This document shows, in pieces, positions 36,332 to 45,793 of a DNA stretch of 64,000 bases. Every line of letters starts with the position of its first letter. The stretch's first letter is position 1. Origin of the DNA: Segatella hominis (lineage in GTDB: Bacteria > Bacteroidota > Bacteroidia > Bacteroidales > Bacteroidaceae). The translations under genes were made by a program, and so were the position numbers. The stretch is from assembly GCF_019249725.2 (NCBI RefSeq), contig NZ_CP137559.1:1549501-1613500 (forward strand), given 5' to 3'. The notes below the pieces were generated by a model. The model was not told the origin of the DNA. It did no database searches and worked only from the letters and a program-made list of their open reading frames with translations.

Positions 36332-38959
36332 CTACAAGGACCAAACATTCGATTGACGAGGACCTATTTCGATTTCTTTTTGAGTCAAACCAGAAAGCTT
36401 CAACTTCAGGGTTCGTGGCAAGGCATTGACAACTTTCAACCAAACCTTTCCCGACTTACTGTCCTTCACGACACTGACACCTACATAGCGTTTCAAGACC
36501 TCAGGCAACTGTAAATCTGAAGCTATATAAACATCGCCACAATGAACAGAGAACATCTTTTGCACGTGATAACTTTCAGTCGCGCGTACCTTATTATTAT
36601 TAAAGTACATCATATCCGGATTCCAGTTGGCATAACCTTCCTTACAAAGCAGAGGTGCATAAGAGGTCATTTCCACCACATCGCCATTACGTTCCACATT
36701 ACAGAGATGAATACCTTCTGCCAAGGCACGATCCACCTCATTGTTTCCATTGGCTGCATATTCACCGAGATATACCTTAGGCATGCTACGGTCATAATGG
36801 TCGTAATAGTCCTGATGATTGATAAACCAACCTGGTTTTTCGTAATAATGCTCATCTACCGCATCTATATACAGTCGGTTTTCCTTAGCAATCTTCCAAC
36901 CTTCCATATAATCTGAAGAAGGATAATGGAAAGGACCTACCGTTCCTATCACCTCGATATCAGGATATTTCTGCTTCAAGGCCTTGCATATCATCAGATA
37001 ACGTTCCTTGAATGTCGTAGAAATCAGGTCTTCGTTTCCGATTCCAATCATCTTCAGATTGAAAGGAGCCGGATGTCCTGCATCAGCACGCATCTTGGCC
37101 CATGAAGAAGTGGCAGGATCTCCATTCGCCCACTCCACCAGGTCGAGTACATCCTGTACATACTGTGGCATCTGTTCCATCGGAATACCTCCCTGCTGAC
37201 CGCAGAGTCCTTGCGCATTAGACTGAGAATTCTGACAAGGTACGCCAGCTGCCAATACTGGCAATGGCTCTGCACCCATATCCTCGCACCATTGGAAATA
37301 CTCATAGAAACCGAGTTGTCTGGTCTGATGATAATTCCAGATATTTCTGGCTGGTTTGCGATCCTTCAAAGGTCCTACCGTTTCCTTCCAATGATAGATA
37401 TTGTCCAGACCCTGTCCATGCAACATACAACCGCCAGGAAAGCGTACAAACTTCGGTTTGAGTTCTGCGATTTTCTCTGCCAGATCCTTGCGGAGTCCGT
37501 GACCTTTATAAGTATCATGAGGTTTCAGACTCACGAGATCAATACCCACCTGAGTCTCTCCCTTTGGAATAAGGGCCAAGCGGATGCCTTTACCCTCTTC
37601 GAGATTTCCCTGATATTTATCAGTAATGGCCAGTTGCGCCTTATATTCAGACCACTCATTGCCAACAACCTTCACCTTAGCCTGTGATATAACACCCCCC
37701 GCTTCATTAACCAAAGCTACCATGAGTTGCTTATTCTTTCCATTCAGGCAACGAGCATACAAACTCACGTCATAATAAGAAGCAGCATGCTTTCCTTCCT
37801 TCTTCGCATCACGAGCACCTCGCAGGATAGAAATGCCATCCCATCCTATATTATAAATAGGTGTAGCACCCAACACCGCATAGTGAGGATTATTTTTGCT
37901 CACTCCGTTTTCTACGGAAACAGAAGACAAGTCCACTCCCTGCCAAGCAGTCGTTGCATTCCACGAATGCTTTCTATCATCCTTGTTGTATTCAAAATCA
38001 CCGTTTTGAAGAAGTTCGGCACACAGTCCGCCATCAGCAGCCCGACTGATATCTTCAAAGAAAATACCAATCAACTTATCTGAGATACGCTTCGTTTGTT
38101 TTCCGTCAACCACCAACTTCGCCTCTATCCTGTCGCTCTCATCCATCTGGGTAAGAACAGCCTTTTCACCATGCATGTCAACCAGTCTGTCATTATATTC
38201 CTTGACAAGCGCAGCCAGTTCTTGATTGTTTTTTGGAATCTGACGGTTATTTTCCCGATTCTCCTCATCCAAGGCCTTAAACCAAGCACGGATATAATTC
38301 AGGTGAACAGCAGGTATTTCAAACTCATCACCCTTCTGCATTTTACCATTGATCAGTACCGAATCCTTATCCCATAGGATTTCATCGGCAGAAGCTTCCA
38401 AGGAATCTTCCACAAAAGTACGGAAATCCTGAGAAGCCTGCACATAGCGTTTTCCCTTTGCCGTCTTGATATAGATATCAAAATTACCATCATCCATCTG
38501 GTAAGCAACAGGTGATTTCACACCTTTCTCGGCCACAATGGGATAATCCTGCGGACGCCATGTCACCAAATCTTCGGAATAAGCCACAGCAAACTGCGGA
38601 AATGATTCCCCCACACTCCACAAGGCACGCCAAGTACCATCATTGGCCTGTACAACAGAGGGACTGTACATCTTCTTCCCCGATCCCCAAGGACCATAAT
38701 CAGAAGCACAAAGTTGTCCCACATCAATCCATTTTTCATTATCTGTCAGATACGCTAAATGTAATCCCTGGGTAGGATCAGGAGAATACAAGAACACCTG
38801 ACAGGTTGTATCCTTACCCATCACGGAATAGGCAGGGGCATTCTGCTCATCCCAGAAGGCAGGATTACCCACCTTAGGATTCAACTTGCCACTCGCCATC
38901 AACGAGGTAAAGGAAAGTATAGCTGTAGAAGCCAATAAAATTTTATGGTTCATATTCAT
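36332..38959 (-). CDS. GH51 alpha-L-arabinofuranosidase with N-terminal GH43-like propeller module
   Basis: Exported glycosidase removing arabinose from plant arabinans or arabinoxylans. Signal peptide near MNHKILLASTAILSFTSLMASG. Residues about 25-290 look like a five-bladed-propeller (GH43-like) module: YSPSVVQANDGTWRALWSVG, FAVAYSEDLVTWRPQDYP, KSPVAYQMDDGNFDIYIK. From about residue 290 the GH51 part follows: IFFEDISRAADGGLCAELLQNGDFE, FVRFPGGCMLHG, acid/base Glu in MIGIGNEDL and probable nucleophile Glu in VYLGEYAANGN. 875 residues, longer than single-domain GH51 (about 500-660). No SusC/SusD pair is next to it. Start could be 38959 or the second Met at 38953. Confidence 0.9.
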   Translation of the reverse strand: MNMNHKILLASTAILSFTSLMASGKLNPKVGNPAFWDEQNAPAYSVMGKDTTCQVFLYSPDPTQGLHLAYLTDNEKWIDVGQLCASDYGPWGSGKKMYSPSVVQANDGTWRALWSVGESFPQFAVAYSEDLVTWRPQDYPIVAEKGVKSPVAYQMDDGNFDIYIKTAKGKRYVQASQDFRTFVEDSLEASADEILWDKDSVLINGKMQKGDEFEIPAVHLNYIRAWFKALDEENRENNRQIPKNNQELAALVKEYNDRLVDMHGEKAVLTQMDESDRIEAKLVVDGKQTKRISDKLIGIFFEDISRAADGGLCAELLQNGDFEYNKDDRKHSWNATTAWQGVDLSSVSVENGVSKNNPHYAVLGATPIYNIGWDGISILRGARDAKKEGKHAASYYDVSLYARCLNGKNKQLMVALVNEAGGVISQAKVKVVGNEWSEYKAQLAITDKYQGNLEEGKGIRLALIPKGETQVGIDLVSLKPHDTYKGHGLRKDLAEKIAELKPKFVRFPGGCMLHGQGLDNIYHWKETVGPLKDRKPARNIWNYHQTRQLGFYEYFQWCEDMGAEPLPVLAAGVPCQNSQSNAQGLCGQQGGIPMEQMPQYVQDVLDLVEWANGDPATSSWAKMRADAGHPAPFNLKMIGIGNEDLISTTFKERYLMICKALKQKYPDIEVIGTVGPFHYPSSDYMEGWKIAKENRLYIDAVDEHYYEKPGWFINHQDYYDHYDRSMPKVYLGEYAANGNNEVDRALAEGIHLCNVERNGDVVEMTSYAPLLCKEGYANWNPDMMYFNNNKVRATESYHVQKMFSVHCGDVYIASDLQLPEVLKRYVGVSVVKDSKSGKVWLKVVNALPRTLKLKLSGLTQKEIEIGPRQSNVWSL

Positions 38960-38996
38960 TGATTTATGTTTTTAATAAGAGATATATCTACCAAAA

Positions 38997-39028
38997 GGGG
39001 GCCGAGTGCATCACTGCGCCCTGCCCCC
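38997..39028 (-). terminator. GC-rich hairpin between folD and the arabinofuranosidase gene
   Basis: GGGGGC (38997-39002) pairs with GCCCCC (39023-39028) around a 20-nt loop that can itself pair partly; on the minus strand TTTT follows. Probably the folD terminator, only about 40 bp upstream of the glycosidase start. Confidence 0.5.
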
Positions 39029-39071
39029 GACCAAATTAGAGAGTTATAAAAAATCAAGTATTTGTTAAGCT

Positions 39072-39111
39072 TACTTGTTTCGCTTACAAGTATAAGTTGT
39101 TTGATACTTGT
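39072..39111. repeat. Alternating TACTTGT inverted repeats
   Basis: TACTTGT (39072-39078), ACAAGTAT (39086-39093) and ATACTTGT (39104-39111) form two mutually exclusive inverted repeats sharing the middle copy. They sit in the 212-bp gap upstream of the arabinofuranosidase gene and downstream of folD. They could be operator half-sites or alternative RNA hairpins. Confidence 0.45.
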
Positions 39112-39171
39112 ATTTCTTCTTAGTATGGGTCAGCCTTGTCTGTAATAGCTATCAGACTCAGACCTCACCCC

Positions 39172-40059
39172 CTACTTATAATATTCTTTTTTGCCAGCAG
39201 CAAGGGTATTCTTCATCAAAGAACAAATCGTCATCGGTCCTACACCACCAGGAACCGGTGTGATGAAAGAACATTTCTCTGCTACTTCATCAAACTTCAC
39301 ATCACCATTGAGACGGAAGCCGCTCTTTTTAGTTACATCCGGTACACGCGTTGTACCCACATCGATTACAACTGCACCCGGCTTCACCATATCAGCCGTT
39401 ACGAAATCCGGTCTGCCGATAGCAGCGATGATGATATCAGCCTCACGACATTCCTCCTTCAAGTTCTTGGAATGAGAATGACAGACTGTTACCGTAGCAT
39501 CACCATACTGCTTTTGCATCATCAGTTGAGCCATAGGCTTGCCAACGATATTGCTACGTCCGAGCACTACGCATTTCTTGCCACTGGTCTCGATATGATA
39601 ATGCTGCAACAAGGTAAGAATACCCAATGGAGTAGCAGAAATGAAACAAGGAAGACCGATTGCCATTCTACCCACATTGACAGGATGGAAACCATCCACA
39701 TCCTTGCGATAGTCTATCGCCATCGTCACCTTCTGTTCATCAATATGCTTAGGCAAAGGCAACTGTACGATGAATCCATCCACATCATCATCCTGATTGA
39801 GTTTGTCAACGCAAGCCAGAAGTTCCTCTTCTGTTACGTCATCTTCAAATCGGATTAGCGTAGATTTAAATCCACACTTTTCACAAGCCAAGACCTTGTT
39901 TTTCACATAGGTCTCGCTACCTCCGTCGTGCCCCACGAGCACGGCCACGAGATGAGGTTGCTTGCCACCTTGCGCTACTATCTGCTTCACCTCCTCGGCT
40001 ATCTGTTCCTTGATGGCGGCTGCCGTCGCCTTTCCGTCGATTAGCTGCATTTGATTCAA
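39172..40059 (-). CDS. folD: Bifunctional methylenetetrahydrofolate dehydrogenase/cyclohydrolase
   Basis: NADP-dependent oxidation of 5,10-methylene-THF and hydrolysis to 10-formyl-THF. The 295-residue protein shows [23 protein letters not shown] (catalytic Tyr and Lys region), [27 protein letters not shown], the Rossmann loop [17 protein letters not shown], and [19 protein letters not shown]. The start could be 40059 or the Met three codons later (40050), where the family-like LIDGKA begins. ffh ends 21 bp upstream, so cotranscription is likely. Confidence 0.95.
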   Translation of the reverse strand: MNQMQLIDGKATAAAIKEQIAEEVKQIVAQGGKQPHLVAVLVGHDGGSETYVKNKVLACEKCGFKSTLIRFEDDVTEEELLACVDKLNQDDDVDGFIVQLPLPKHIDEQKVTMAIDYRKDVDGFHPVNVGRMAIGLPCFISATPLGILTLLQHYHIETSGKKCVVLGRSNIVGKPMAQLMMQKQYGDATVTVCHSHSKNLKEECREADIIIAAIGRPDFVTADMVKPGAVVIDVGTTRVPDVTKKSGFRLNGDVKFDEVAEKCSFITPVPGGVGPMTICSLMKNTLAAGKKEYYK

Positions 40060-40080
40060 TATTAAATGTTAAGTATTTAA

Positions 40081-41433
40081 TCACATTCCCGGCATCTTAG
40101 GCATACCTGGCATACCCTTCATGCGGCTCATCATCTGTGCCATCTTGTTGCCAGTCATCATCTGCATCATCTTGCGAGTCTGATCAAACTGCTTGATGAG
40201 CTTGTTCACCTCCTGGATATTGGTACCAGAACCCTTGGCGATACGCTGACGGCGACTGGTATTCAGGATGCCAGGATTTGAGCGCTCCTTAGGAGTCATA
40301 CTCTGAATGATAGCCTCCACACCCTTGAAAGCATCCTCAGGGATATCAACATCGCGGATAGCCTTGCCGACTCCAGGAATCATGCTGGCCAAATCCTTGA
40401 TATTACCCATCTTCTTGATTTGCTGAATCTGAGCATAGAAGTCATTGAAGTCGAACTGATTCTTGCGAATCTTCTTCTCCAACTTCTTAGCCTCTTCTAA
40501 GTCAAACTGCTCCTGTGCACGCTCTACGAGTGAAACGACGTCACCCATACCGAGGATACGGTCTGCCATACGGGCTGGATGGAACACGTCGATGGCTTCC
40601 ATCTTTTCACCAGTACCGATAAACTTGATAGGCTTGGTTACCACAGTACGGATACTGAGCGCAGCACCACCACGGGTATCACCATCAAGTTTGGTAAGTA
40701 CAACACCATTGAAATCCAAGCGATCATTAAACTCCTTCGCTGTATTGACAGCATCCTGACCAGTCATGGAGTCAACAACAAACAAGGTTTCATCCGGGTG
40801 CAAATGATTCTTCAGATTACTGATCTCATTCATCATCTGCTCGTCGATGGCAAGACGGCCGGCAGTATCGACGATGACCACATCATTGCCATTGGTCTTA
40901 GCCTGCTGGATGGCATGATCAGCAATCACGCATACATCCTTGTTGTCAGGCTCAGCATATACAGGAACTCCCACTTGCTCACCTACCACCTTCAACTGGT
41001 CGATAGCAGCAGGACGATATACGTCGCACGCTACGAGCAATGGTTTCTTTCCCTTCTTGGTCTTCAGCATATTAGCGAGCTTACCACTGAAGGTAGTCTT
41101 ACCAGAACCCTGCAAACCACTCATCAGGATAATGGCAGGATGGCCTTCGAGCTTCAAAGGAGCCTCTTCGCCTCCCATCAACTCGGCCAGCTCATCGTGT
41201 ACCAACTTCACCATCAACTGTCCTGGCTTCACGGCAGTAAGCACGTTCATACCCAGCGCCTTTTCCTTCACAGAGTTGGTAAACTCCTTGGCAACCTTAA
41301 AGTTAACATCGGCATCCAAAAGTGCACGACGTACATCCTTCATGGTTTCAGCCACGTTGATTTCAGTTATCTTACCTTCACCTTTCAATATTTTGAAAGA
41401 GCGCTCTAATCTATCACTTAAATTTTCAAACAT
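40081..41433 (-). CDS. ffh: Signal recognition particle protein Ffh
   Basis: GTPase that binds signal sequences on nascent chains with 4.5S RNA and docks on FtsY. N domain (MFENLSDRLERSFKILKGEGKITE), G domain with GLQGSGKTTFSGKLA, DVYRPAAIDQL, VDTAGRLAID, and TKLDGDTRGGAAL, then the methionine-rich M domain ending KMMQMMTGNKMAQMMSRMKG and the PGMPKMPGM tail. 450 residues, normal. A -7-like TAATTTTGT (41460-41468) lies upstream on the minus strand. Confidence 0.97.
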   Translation of the reverse strand: MFENLSDRLERSFKILKGEGKITEINVAETMKDVRRALLDADVNFKVAKEFTNSVKEKALGMNVLTAVKPGQLMVKLVHDELAELMGGEEAPLKLEGHPAIILMSGLQGSGKTTFSGKLANMLKTKKGKKPLLVACDVYRPAAIDQLKVVGEQVGVPVYAEPDNKDVCVIADHAIQQAKTNGNDVVIVDTAGRLAIDEQMMNEISNLKNHLHPDETLFVVDSMTGQDAVNTAKEFNDRLDFNGVVLTKLDGDTRGGAALSIRTVVTKPIKFIGTGEKMEAIDVFHPARMADRILGMGDVVSLVERAQEQFDLEEAKKLEKKIRKNQFDFNDFYAQIQQIKKMGNIKDLASMIPGVGKAIRDVDIPEDAFKGVEAIIQSMTPKERSNPGILNTSRRQRIAKGSGTNIQEVNKLIKQFDQTRKMMQMMTGNKMAQMMSRMKGMPGMPKMPGM

Positions 41434-41577
41434 GTTTAATTCTTCTTTATATTTTGGCTACAAAATTACAACTTTTTTCCGAAATTCCATGTATAATTTA
41501 TCATAAAAAACACCAATTCAAGAACATCATGCCTTGTTTTTTGGGCAATCGAGTATATTATAGCCATTTTATCACCT

Positions 41578-42186
41578 CTATTTCAGGGATTCCTTTTCAT
41601 TTTTCTCCAATTCCGGGACACTTTCCTCTTCTTTTTTCATACCGGGAGGAGAAAGCTGTATCTGCTTGCCCGTAGCCTGTTCATAGGCAGAGACTATCGG
41701 GTCTTTCTTGTCATATTCACCCAATATTTTCCGGGCATTTCGCAGATGTTTCTGGTCGCGACGACCACGACTGTCCAACATATTCCCCAAGTCAATACCG
41801 ATACCAGTAGTTCCAGAACCTATCATACTTGCAGCCTGCTGCACCTGGTCTTCCATATCCTTGACATGCTGCTGGTCTTTACCCCAGACTTCCACAGTTC
41901 CCAACTGTGTACTCTCAGGAATCAGAAAAACCGTATCAGGCAATTCCTTCAGATAAACAGTCGTCTTCAAGAAGCCCGACTTAGAAACCGTAGCACTATC
42001 AAACTGATATTTCATAGACCAGTATCCCCGATAGTCCGTACGCGCCCAATGGTTATTGTTGGTATGGATAAGAGCCTCCCTGATAGGCACATGATCCTCC
42101 GCATTGGCAACAACACACGTCTTCTGCGCCATCACCTCCACGAACATCATGAATGTCACCAAGAACCATATAATCAATCTCTTCAT
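41578..42186 (-). CDS. Exported protein with carboxypeptidase-regulatory-like domain
   Basis: Function unknown. From the Met at 42186 a signal peptide (MKRLIIWFLVTFMMFVEVMAQ) leads into a short carboxypeptidase-D regulatory-like beta-sandwich: VVANAEDHVPIREALIHTNNN, TDYRGYWSMKY, ATVSKSGFLKTTVYLKEL. The next 100 residues are polar and helical (TVEVWGKDQQHVKDMEDQVQQAA), containing a Gly-rich GSGTTGIGIDLGNML, and the tail is Glu/Lys-rich. It resembles the plug-proximal CarboxypepD_reg domain of TonB-dependent transporters but without a barrel. 202 residues, monocistronic with a good promoter. Confidence 0.75.
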   Translation of the reverse strand: MKRLIIWFLVTFMMFVEVMAQKTCVVANAEDHVPIREALIHTNNNHWARTDYRGYWSMKYQFDSATVSKSGFLKTTVYLKELPDTVFLIPESTQLGTVEVWGKDQQHVKDMEDQVQQAASMIGSGTTGIGIDLGNMLDSRGRRDQKHLRNARKILGEYDKKDPIVSAYEQATGKQIQLSPPGMKKEEESVPELEKNEKESLK

Positions 42187-42206
42187 AATCATAACTTTTA
42201 GTTATC

Positions 42207-42239
42207 ACAAAAGTACATAATTACTTGAAAACGACCAAA
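42207..42239 (-). promoter_or_regulatory. Promoter of the carboxypeptidase-regulatory-like gene
   Basis: Minus strand: TTTG (42236-42239), 20-bp spacer, TACTTTTGT (42207-42215), 21 bp before the start codon. Confidence 0.7.
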
Positions 42240-42294
42240 CATAAACACAGAAGTTTAAAAAGTTTAAGGAGAATTAAGGGAGAAAACACAAACT

Positions 42295-42332
42295 AAAAAA
42301 AAAGAGCAAGGTCGCCAAAACGCCTTGCTCTT
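42295..42332 (-). terminator. Terminator of gltD
   Basis: Minus strand: AAGAGCAAGG (42323-42332 complement) pairs with CCTTGCTCTT around an 11-nt loop, followed by about nine T residues (42295-42303). It lies 40 bp after the gltD stop. Confidence 0.85.
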
Positions 42333-42371
42333 ATATACGATTCTATCAATCACGATATGATAGAGAATTCC

Positions 42372-43790
42372 TTATTCATTTTCAACCTCAGTAGTACCAC
42401 TTTTCTCAATACGTTTAGCCTCCTCAAGCAACTTGATGGCATCCACATACTGAGCAATACCCTGAGCCACTTCCTTGGCAGCCTTCATGGCCAAGACCAC
42501 AGTCTGAGGACGATGCACCACATCACCGCCAGCAAAGACACCACGGCGGGTAGTCATACCAAACGGACGATCTACGACCTTGACATAGCCCTTTTCATCC
42601 ACCTCAATACCAGCTGTAGTAGAAACGATACGGTTTGCAGGACGAGAGCCGATAGCCAGATAGATTCTATCAAATTTCTCTACCTTCTCCCCATCAGGAG
42701 TATTCAGCACACAACTGCCCAAGCGTCCGTTCTTACCTTTCAGGAAAGCCTCAACAGTAGTTTTCCACTCAAACTTCACACCTTCTTTCACAGCATCCTC
42801 ATATTCGCTTTGAATAGCAGGCATCTCCTCCTGAGTCTTACGATAAAGCACTGTCACATCAGCACCCAGACGAATAGCCGTACGGGCAGCATCCATGGCC
42901 ACATTACCGCCACCGATTACACCCACCTTCTCGCCATCACGCAAAGGCACCATATCTCGTGTCAGGGCACCCTCATTGTAAGCATTCACATTATGGAGGA
43001 AATAAGTACTCTGACTTACACCATGCAACTTGCTTCCAGGAGTAGAATCCATATTCTGAGGCACATTCGTACCCGTTCCCATAAAGATCGCATCATATCC
43101 TGCACGGAAAAGACTGTCAATAGTTACATTGTTCTCGCCTACCATACAATTGGTAATAAACTGAACGCCCAATGCCTCGATCTTGCTCACCTCATCGCGC
43201 ACCACACTCTTTGGCAGACGATACTCAGGAATACCATACATCAAGACACCACCCGGTTCAGCCTGACCTTCAAAGATGGTTACATTGAAGCCCTGACGTG
43301 CCAAATCACCGGCAACCGACAAGCCAGCCGGCCCCGAACCGATGACAGCCACACGACCACGAGTCTTCTGAGGAAGTTTCTCACGAGACAACTTCATCTT
43401 CGTATCGAAATCAGCAATAAACTGCTCCAGTTTACCAATCTGTACCGGTTTACCCTTCTTGCCCAAGACACAATGACCCTGGCATTGCTTCTCATGAGGG
43501 CAAACACGTCCGCAGATAGCAGGCAAGTTACTCTTTTCATTGATGATAGACATGGCAGCTCCCATATTACCCATCGACAACTCGTGTACGAATTCAGGAA
43601 TGTCATTTTCTATCGGACATCCTTTACGGCACTGTGGGACCTTACAATGAAGACAACGCTTAGCCTCCTCGATTGCCTCACGGGTAGAAAAGCCCTCGTT
43701 TACAACCTGGAAAGCAGCTGCTGGCTCATTGGCAGCAGAAACAGGAGCATCCGTAGCCTTGTTATTCTGTTGTTCAATCTGTTCACTCAT
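42372..43790 (-). CDS. gltD: NADPH-dependent glutamate synthase small subunit-type oxidoreductase
   Basis: Fe-S/FAD protein that passes electrons from NADPH to a partner subunit. Start MSEQIEQQNNKATDAP at 43790; the earlier in-frame Met is separated by a lysine run and the promoter region. N-terminal cluster ligands CLHCKVPQCRKGCPIEN and CGRVCPHEKQCQGHCV, FAD loop GSGPAGLSVAGDLARQG, NADPH loop GGGNVAMDAARTAIRLG and GVFAGGDVVHRPQTVV. 472 residues. No large (GltB) subunit gene is adjacent, so it could instead pair with a ferredoxin-type subunit (NfnB-like); the exact role is uncertain. Confidence 0.87.
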   Translation of the reverse strand: MSEQIEQQNNKATDAPVSAANEPAAAFQVVNEGFSTREAIEEAKRCLHCKVPQCRKGCPIENDIPEFVHELSMGNMGAAMSIINEKSNLPAICGRVCPHEKQCQGHCVLGKKGKPVQIGKLEQFIADFDTKMKLSREKLPQKTRGRVAVIGSGPAGLSVAGDLARQGFNVTIFEGQAEPGGVLMYGIPEYRLPKSVVRDEVSKIEALGVQFITNCMVGENNVTIDSLFRAGYDAIFMGTGTNVPQNMDSTPGSKLHGVSQSTYFLHNVNAYNEGALTRDMVPLRDGEKVGVIGGGNVAMDAARTAIRLGADVTVLYRKTQEEMPAIQSEYEDAVKEGVKFEWKTTVEAFLKGKNGRLGSCVLNTPDGEKVEKFDRIYLAIGSRPANRIVSTTAGIEVDEKGYVKVVDRPFGMTTRRGVFAGGDVVHRPQTVVLAMKAAKEVAQGIAQYVDAIKLLEEAKRIEKSGTTEVENE

Positions 43791-43849
43791 AATATTTTTC
43801 TTTTTTTGATATTGAACTTCACTACTCTTCATTTAGATAGTTTGCGGGT

Positions 43850-43858
43850 GCAAAGTTA
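43850..43858 (-). promoter_or_regulatory. -7 box of gltD
   Basis: TAACTTTGC on the minus strand, 8 bp after the tyrA stop codon and 60 bp before the gltD start. The -33 position falls inside tyrA, where the nearest TTG is 24 bp away. It separates gltD from the aromatic operon. Confidence 0.55.
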
Positions 43859-43865
43859 CGAATCA

Positions 43866-44663
43866 TCAATGCTCCTTGATTTCAATATCCTCCCTTACAT
43901 GGTTACGAATCTTCGTCAGGAAGAGCTTCATGCGTTTGGCATCCTTGTGATCGATGATATCTATCAACTCTGCCAACTCTTCACGTATCTGAGAAACCTG
44001 TCCCGAAGTATAAGGATTGAAAAGGATTTCCTGCAAGAGATAATCATCCTCATTCAACACACCCTTGGCTATCTGCATGTGGCGCTTAAAGGTAGTACCA
44101 GGTGCATCTTGATGCTTCATCACAGCCGCAAAGGCAAAGGTGCTGACAAAAGGAATACTCAGCGAATATGCCACCGTCTGGTCGTGCTCATCAAAAGTAT
44201 ATTCATGCAGGCTCAATCCCAACTTCTGATACAAGTCCTTAAAGAAGATCTTGCCCATGTAGTCGCCCTCCTTGATGATGACCGCATTCTCCTCTGAAAG
44301 TTGATTCAGATTGGCAAACGTAGGACCAAACATCGGGTGCGTACTGACATAGCGGAATCCGCTCTTCTCATAAAACTCCTGTAAACCCGTCTTCACGGAA
44401 GCTATATCACTGATGATACAATCCTTCGACAAATGAGGCAACACCTCTTCGAAAGCAGACAAAGTATATTTCACCGTCACCGCATTGATGACCAGTTCCG
44501 GACGAAACATCTCTACTTCCTCCATCTTGGTGAAACGGTAACAGTTGTAGGTAAAACGAAGGCGCTTAGCATCCTTCTCATACACTGCCACCTCATGATC
44601 GAAGCTGAGCAGGTCGATGAAAAAACTTCCCATCTTACCTGCTCCCATGATTAATATTCTCAT
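43866..44663 (-). CDS. tyrA: Prephenate dehydrogenase (TyrA family)
   Basis: NAD(P)-dependent oxidative decarboxylation of prephenate to 4-hydroxyphenylpyruvate, the tyrosine branch. Begins MRILIMGAGKMGSFFIDLLS (Rossmann loop GAGKMG), continues with SDIASVKTGLQEFYE, the catalytic His region YVSTHPMFGPTFANL, and the C-terminal dimerization helices (DEHDQTVAYSLSIPFVSTFAFA). 265 residues, single-domain. Last gene of the aromatic operon, 41 bp after the DAHP synthase gene; the gap is a GA-rich dispersed repeat. Confidence 0.92.
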   Translation of the reverse strand: MRILIMGAGKMGSFFIDLLSFDHEVAVYEKDAKRLRFTYNCYRFTKMEEVEMFRPELVINAVTVKYTLSAFEEVLPHLSKDCIISDIASVKTGLQEFYEKSGFRYVSTHPMFGPTFANLNQLSEENAVIIKEGDYMGKIFFKDLYQKLGLSLHEYTFDEHDQTVAYSLSIPFVSTFAFAAVMKHQDAPGTTFKRHMQIAKGVLNEDDYLLQEILFNPYTSGQVSQIREELAELIDIIDHKDAKRMKLFLTKIRNHVREDIEIKEH

Positions 44664-44667
44664 TTTA

Positions 44668-44698
44668 ATTCTTCACTCTTCGTTCTTCACTCTTCACT
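44668..44698 (-). repeat. Dispersed GA-rich intergenic repeat, copy 2
   Basis: The sense (minus) strand contains the same 19-nt core GAAGAACGAAGAGTGAAGA as copies at 11672 and 53771, preceded by an extra GTGAAGAGT unit. It fills the gap just before the tyrA start codon. Confidence 0.7.
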
Positions 44699-44704
44699 TA
44701 AATA

Positions 44705-45772
44705 TTACTTCTGATTCAAAATTTCCAACTGCTGGCGAACACTTTCCTCATGGATATGCTCGAAGATCTGGGCAGCAAACTCAGAGCTCATACCACAAAG
44801 GGCAGCCTGTGCACCGCGCTTGTCCAGAATTTCATTGTAACGGTTGGTCTGTACGATGGTCATATTGTGCTCCTTCTTGTAAGTACCAATCTCACGGCAA
44901 ACACGCATACGCTTAGCCAAGAGATCCATCAACTGGTTGTCCAACTCATCAATCTGACCACGCAACTGATGCAGACCTTCAGTAGAATAATGCTCATCAC
45001 GAACCACCAAGAGACTCAGGATGTAATCCAGAACATCAGGAGTAACCTGCTGCTTAGCATCACTCCAAGCATCATCAGGCTGGCAGTGACTCTCCACGAT
45101 CAAGCCATCAAAACCAAGGTCCATTGCCTGCTGACAAAGTGGAGCGATCAAATCACGACGACCACCGATATGGCTTGGATCACAGATGATAGGCAACTGT
45201 GGAATACGGCGATGCAACTCAATAGGAATCTGCCACATAGGAAGATTTCTATAAATCTTTTTATCAAAGCTGGAGAAACCACGATGGATAGCACCCAACT
45301 TCTTGATACCAGCCTGATTGATACGCTGGAGAGCACCGATCCACAACTCCAAATCAGGGTTTACTGGGTTTTTCACCAATACTGGTACATCCACGCCTTT
45401 CAAACTGTCAGCAAGAGACTGCATCGCAAAAGGATTGGCAGAAGTACGTGCACCAATCCATAGAATATCGATACCATACTTCAAGGCCAGCTCCACATGC
45501 TCAGGTGTAGCCACCTCAGTAGCAGTCAGCATACCGGTTTCCTCCTTCACCTGCTTCATCCAAGGCAAAGCAGCCTCACCATTTCCCTCAAAACCGCCTG
45601 GTTTGGTGCGAGGCTTCCATACACCAGCTCTAAACATATGGCAACCCTTGGCAGCCAACTGTCTTGCTGTTGTCATAACCTGCTCTTCTGTCTCTGCAGA
45701 ACATGGACCTGCAATCACACAAGGGCGTTCCTGATCACTAGGAAAATTCAATGGTTCTAATTCTAATTCCAT
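44705..45772 (-). CDS. Bifunctional DAHP synthase/chorismate mutase
   Basis: Catalyses both entry to the shikimate pathway (DAHP from PEP and erythrose-4-phosphate) and the chorismate-to-prephenate step. Residues 1-260 are a class Ibeta DAHP synthase (GPCSAETEEQVMTTARQLA, RAGVWKPRTKPGGFEGNGE, IWIGARTSANPFAMQ, CDPSHIGGRRDL). The C-terminal 90 residues are an AroQ-type chorismate mutase (LRGQIDELDNQLMDLLAKRMRVCREIGTYKKEHNM). This order, synthase then mutase, is the reverse of the Bacillus AroA(G) fusion and is usual in Bacteroidota. 355 residues. 21 bp after the aminotransferase gene. Confidence 0.94.
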   Translation of the reverse strand: MELELEPLNFPSDQERPCVIAGPCSAETEEQVMTTARQLAAKGCHMFRAGVWKPRTKPGGFEGNGEAALPWMKQVKEETGMLTATEVATPEHVELALKYGIDILWIGARTSANPFAMQSLADSLKGVDVPVLVKNPVNPDLELWIGALQRINQAGIKKLGAIHRGFSSFDKKIYRNLPMWQIPIELHRRIPQLPIICDPSHIGGRRDLIAPLCQQAMDLGFDGLIVESHCQPDDAWSDAKQQVTPDVLDYILSLLVVRDEHYSTEGLHQLRGQIDELDNQLMDLLAKRMRVCREIGTYKKEHNMTIVQTNRYNEILDKRGAQAALCGMSSEFAAQIFEHIHEESVRQQLEILNQK

Positions 45773-45793
45773 AGTCGTATATTTTAATTGTTT

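Noticed and set aside
42357-44297. A 646-codon plus-strand open frame
   Set aside because: It lies entirely antisense to gltD and tyrA, whose motifs are unmistakable; its translation is rich in Ser/His/Thr and lacks any domain. It is a shadow of biased codon use on the other strand.
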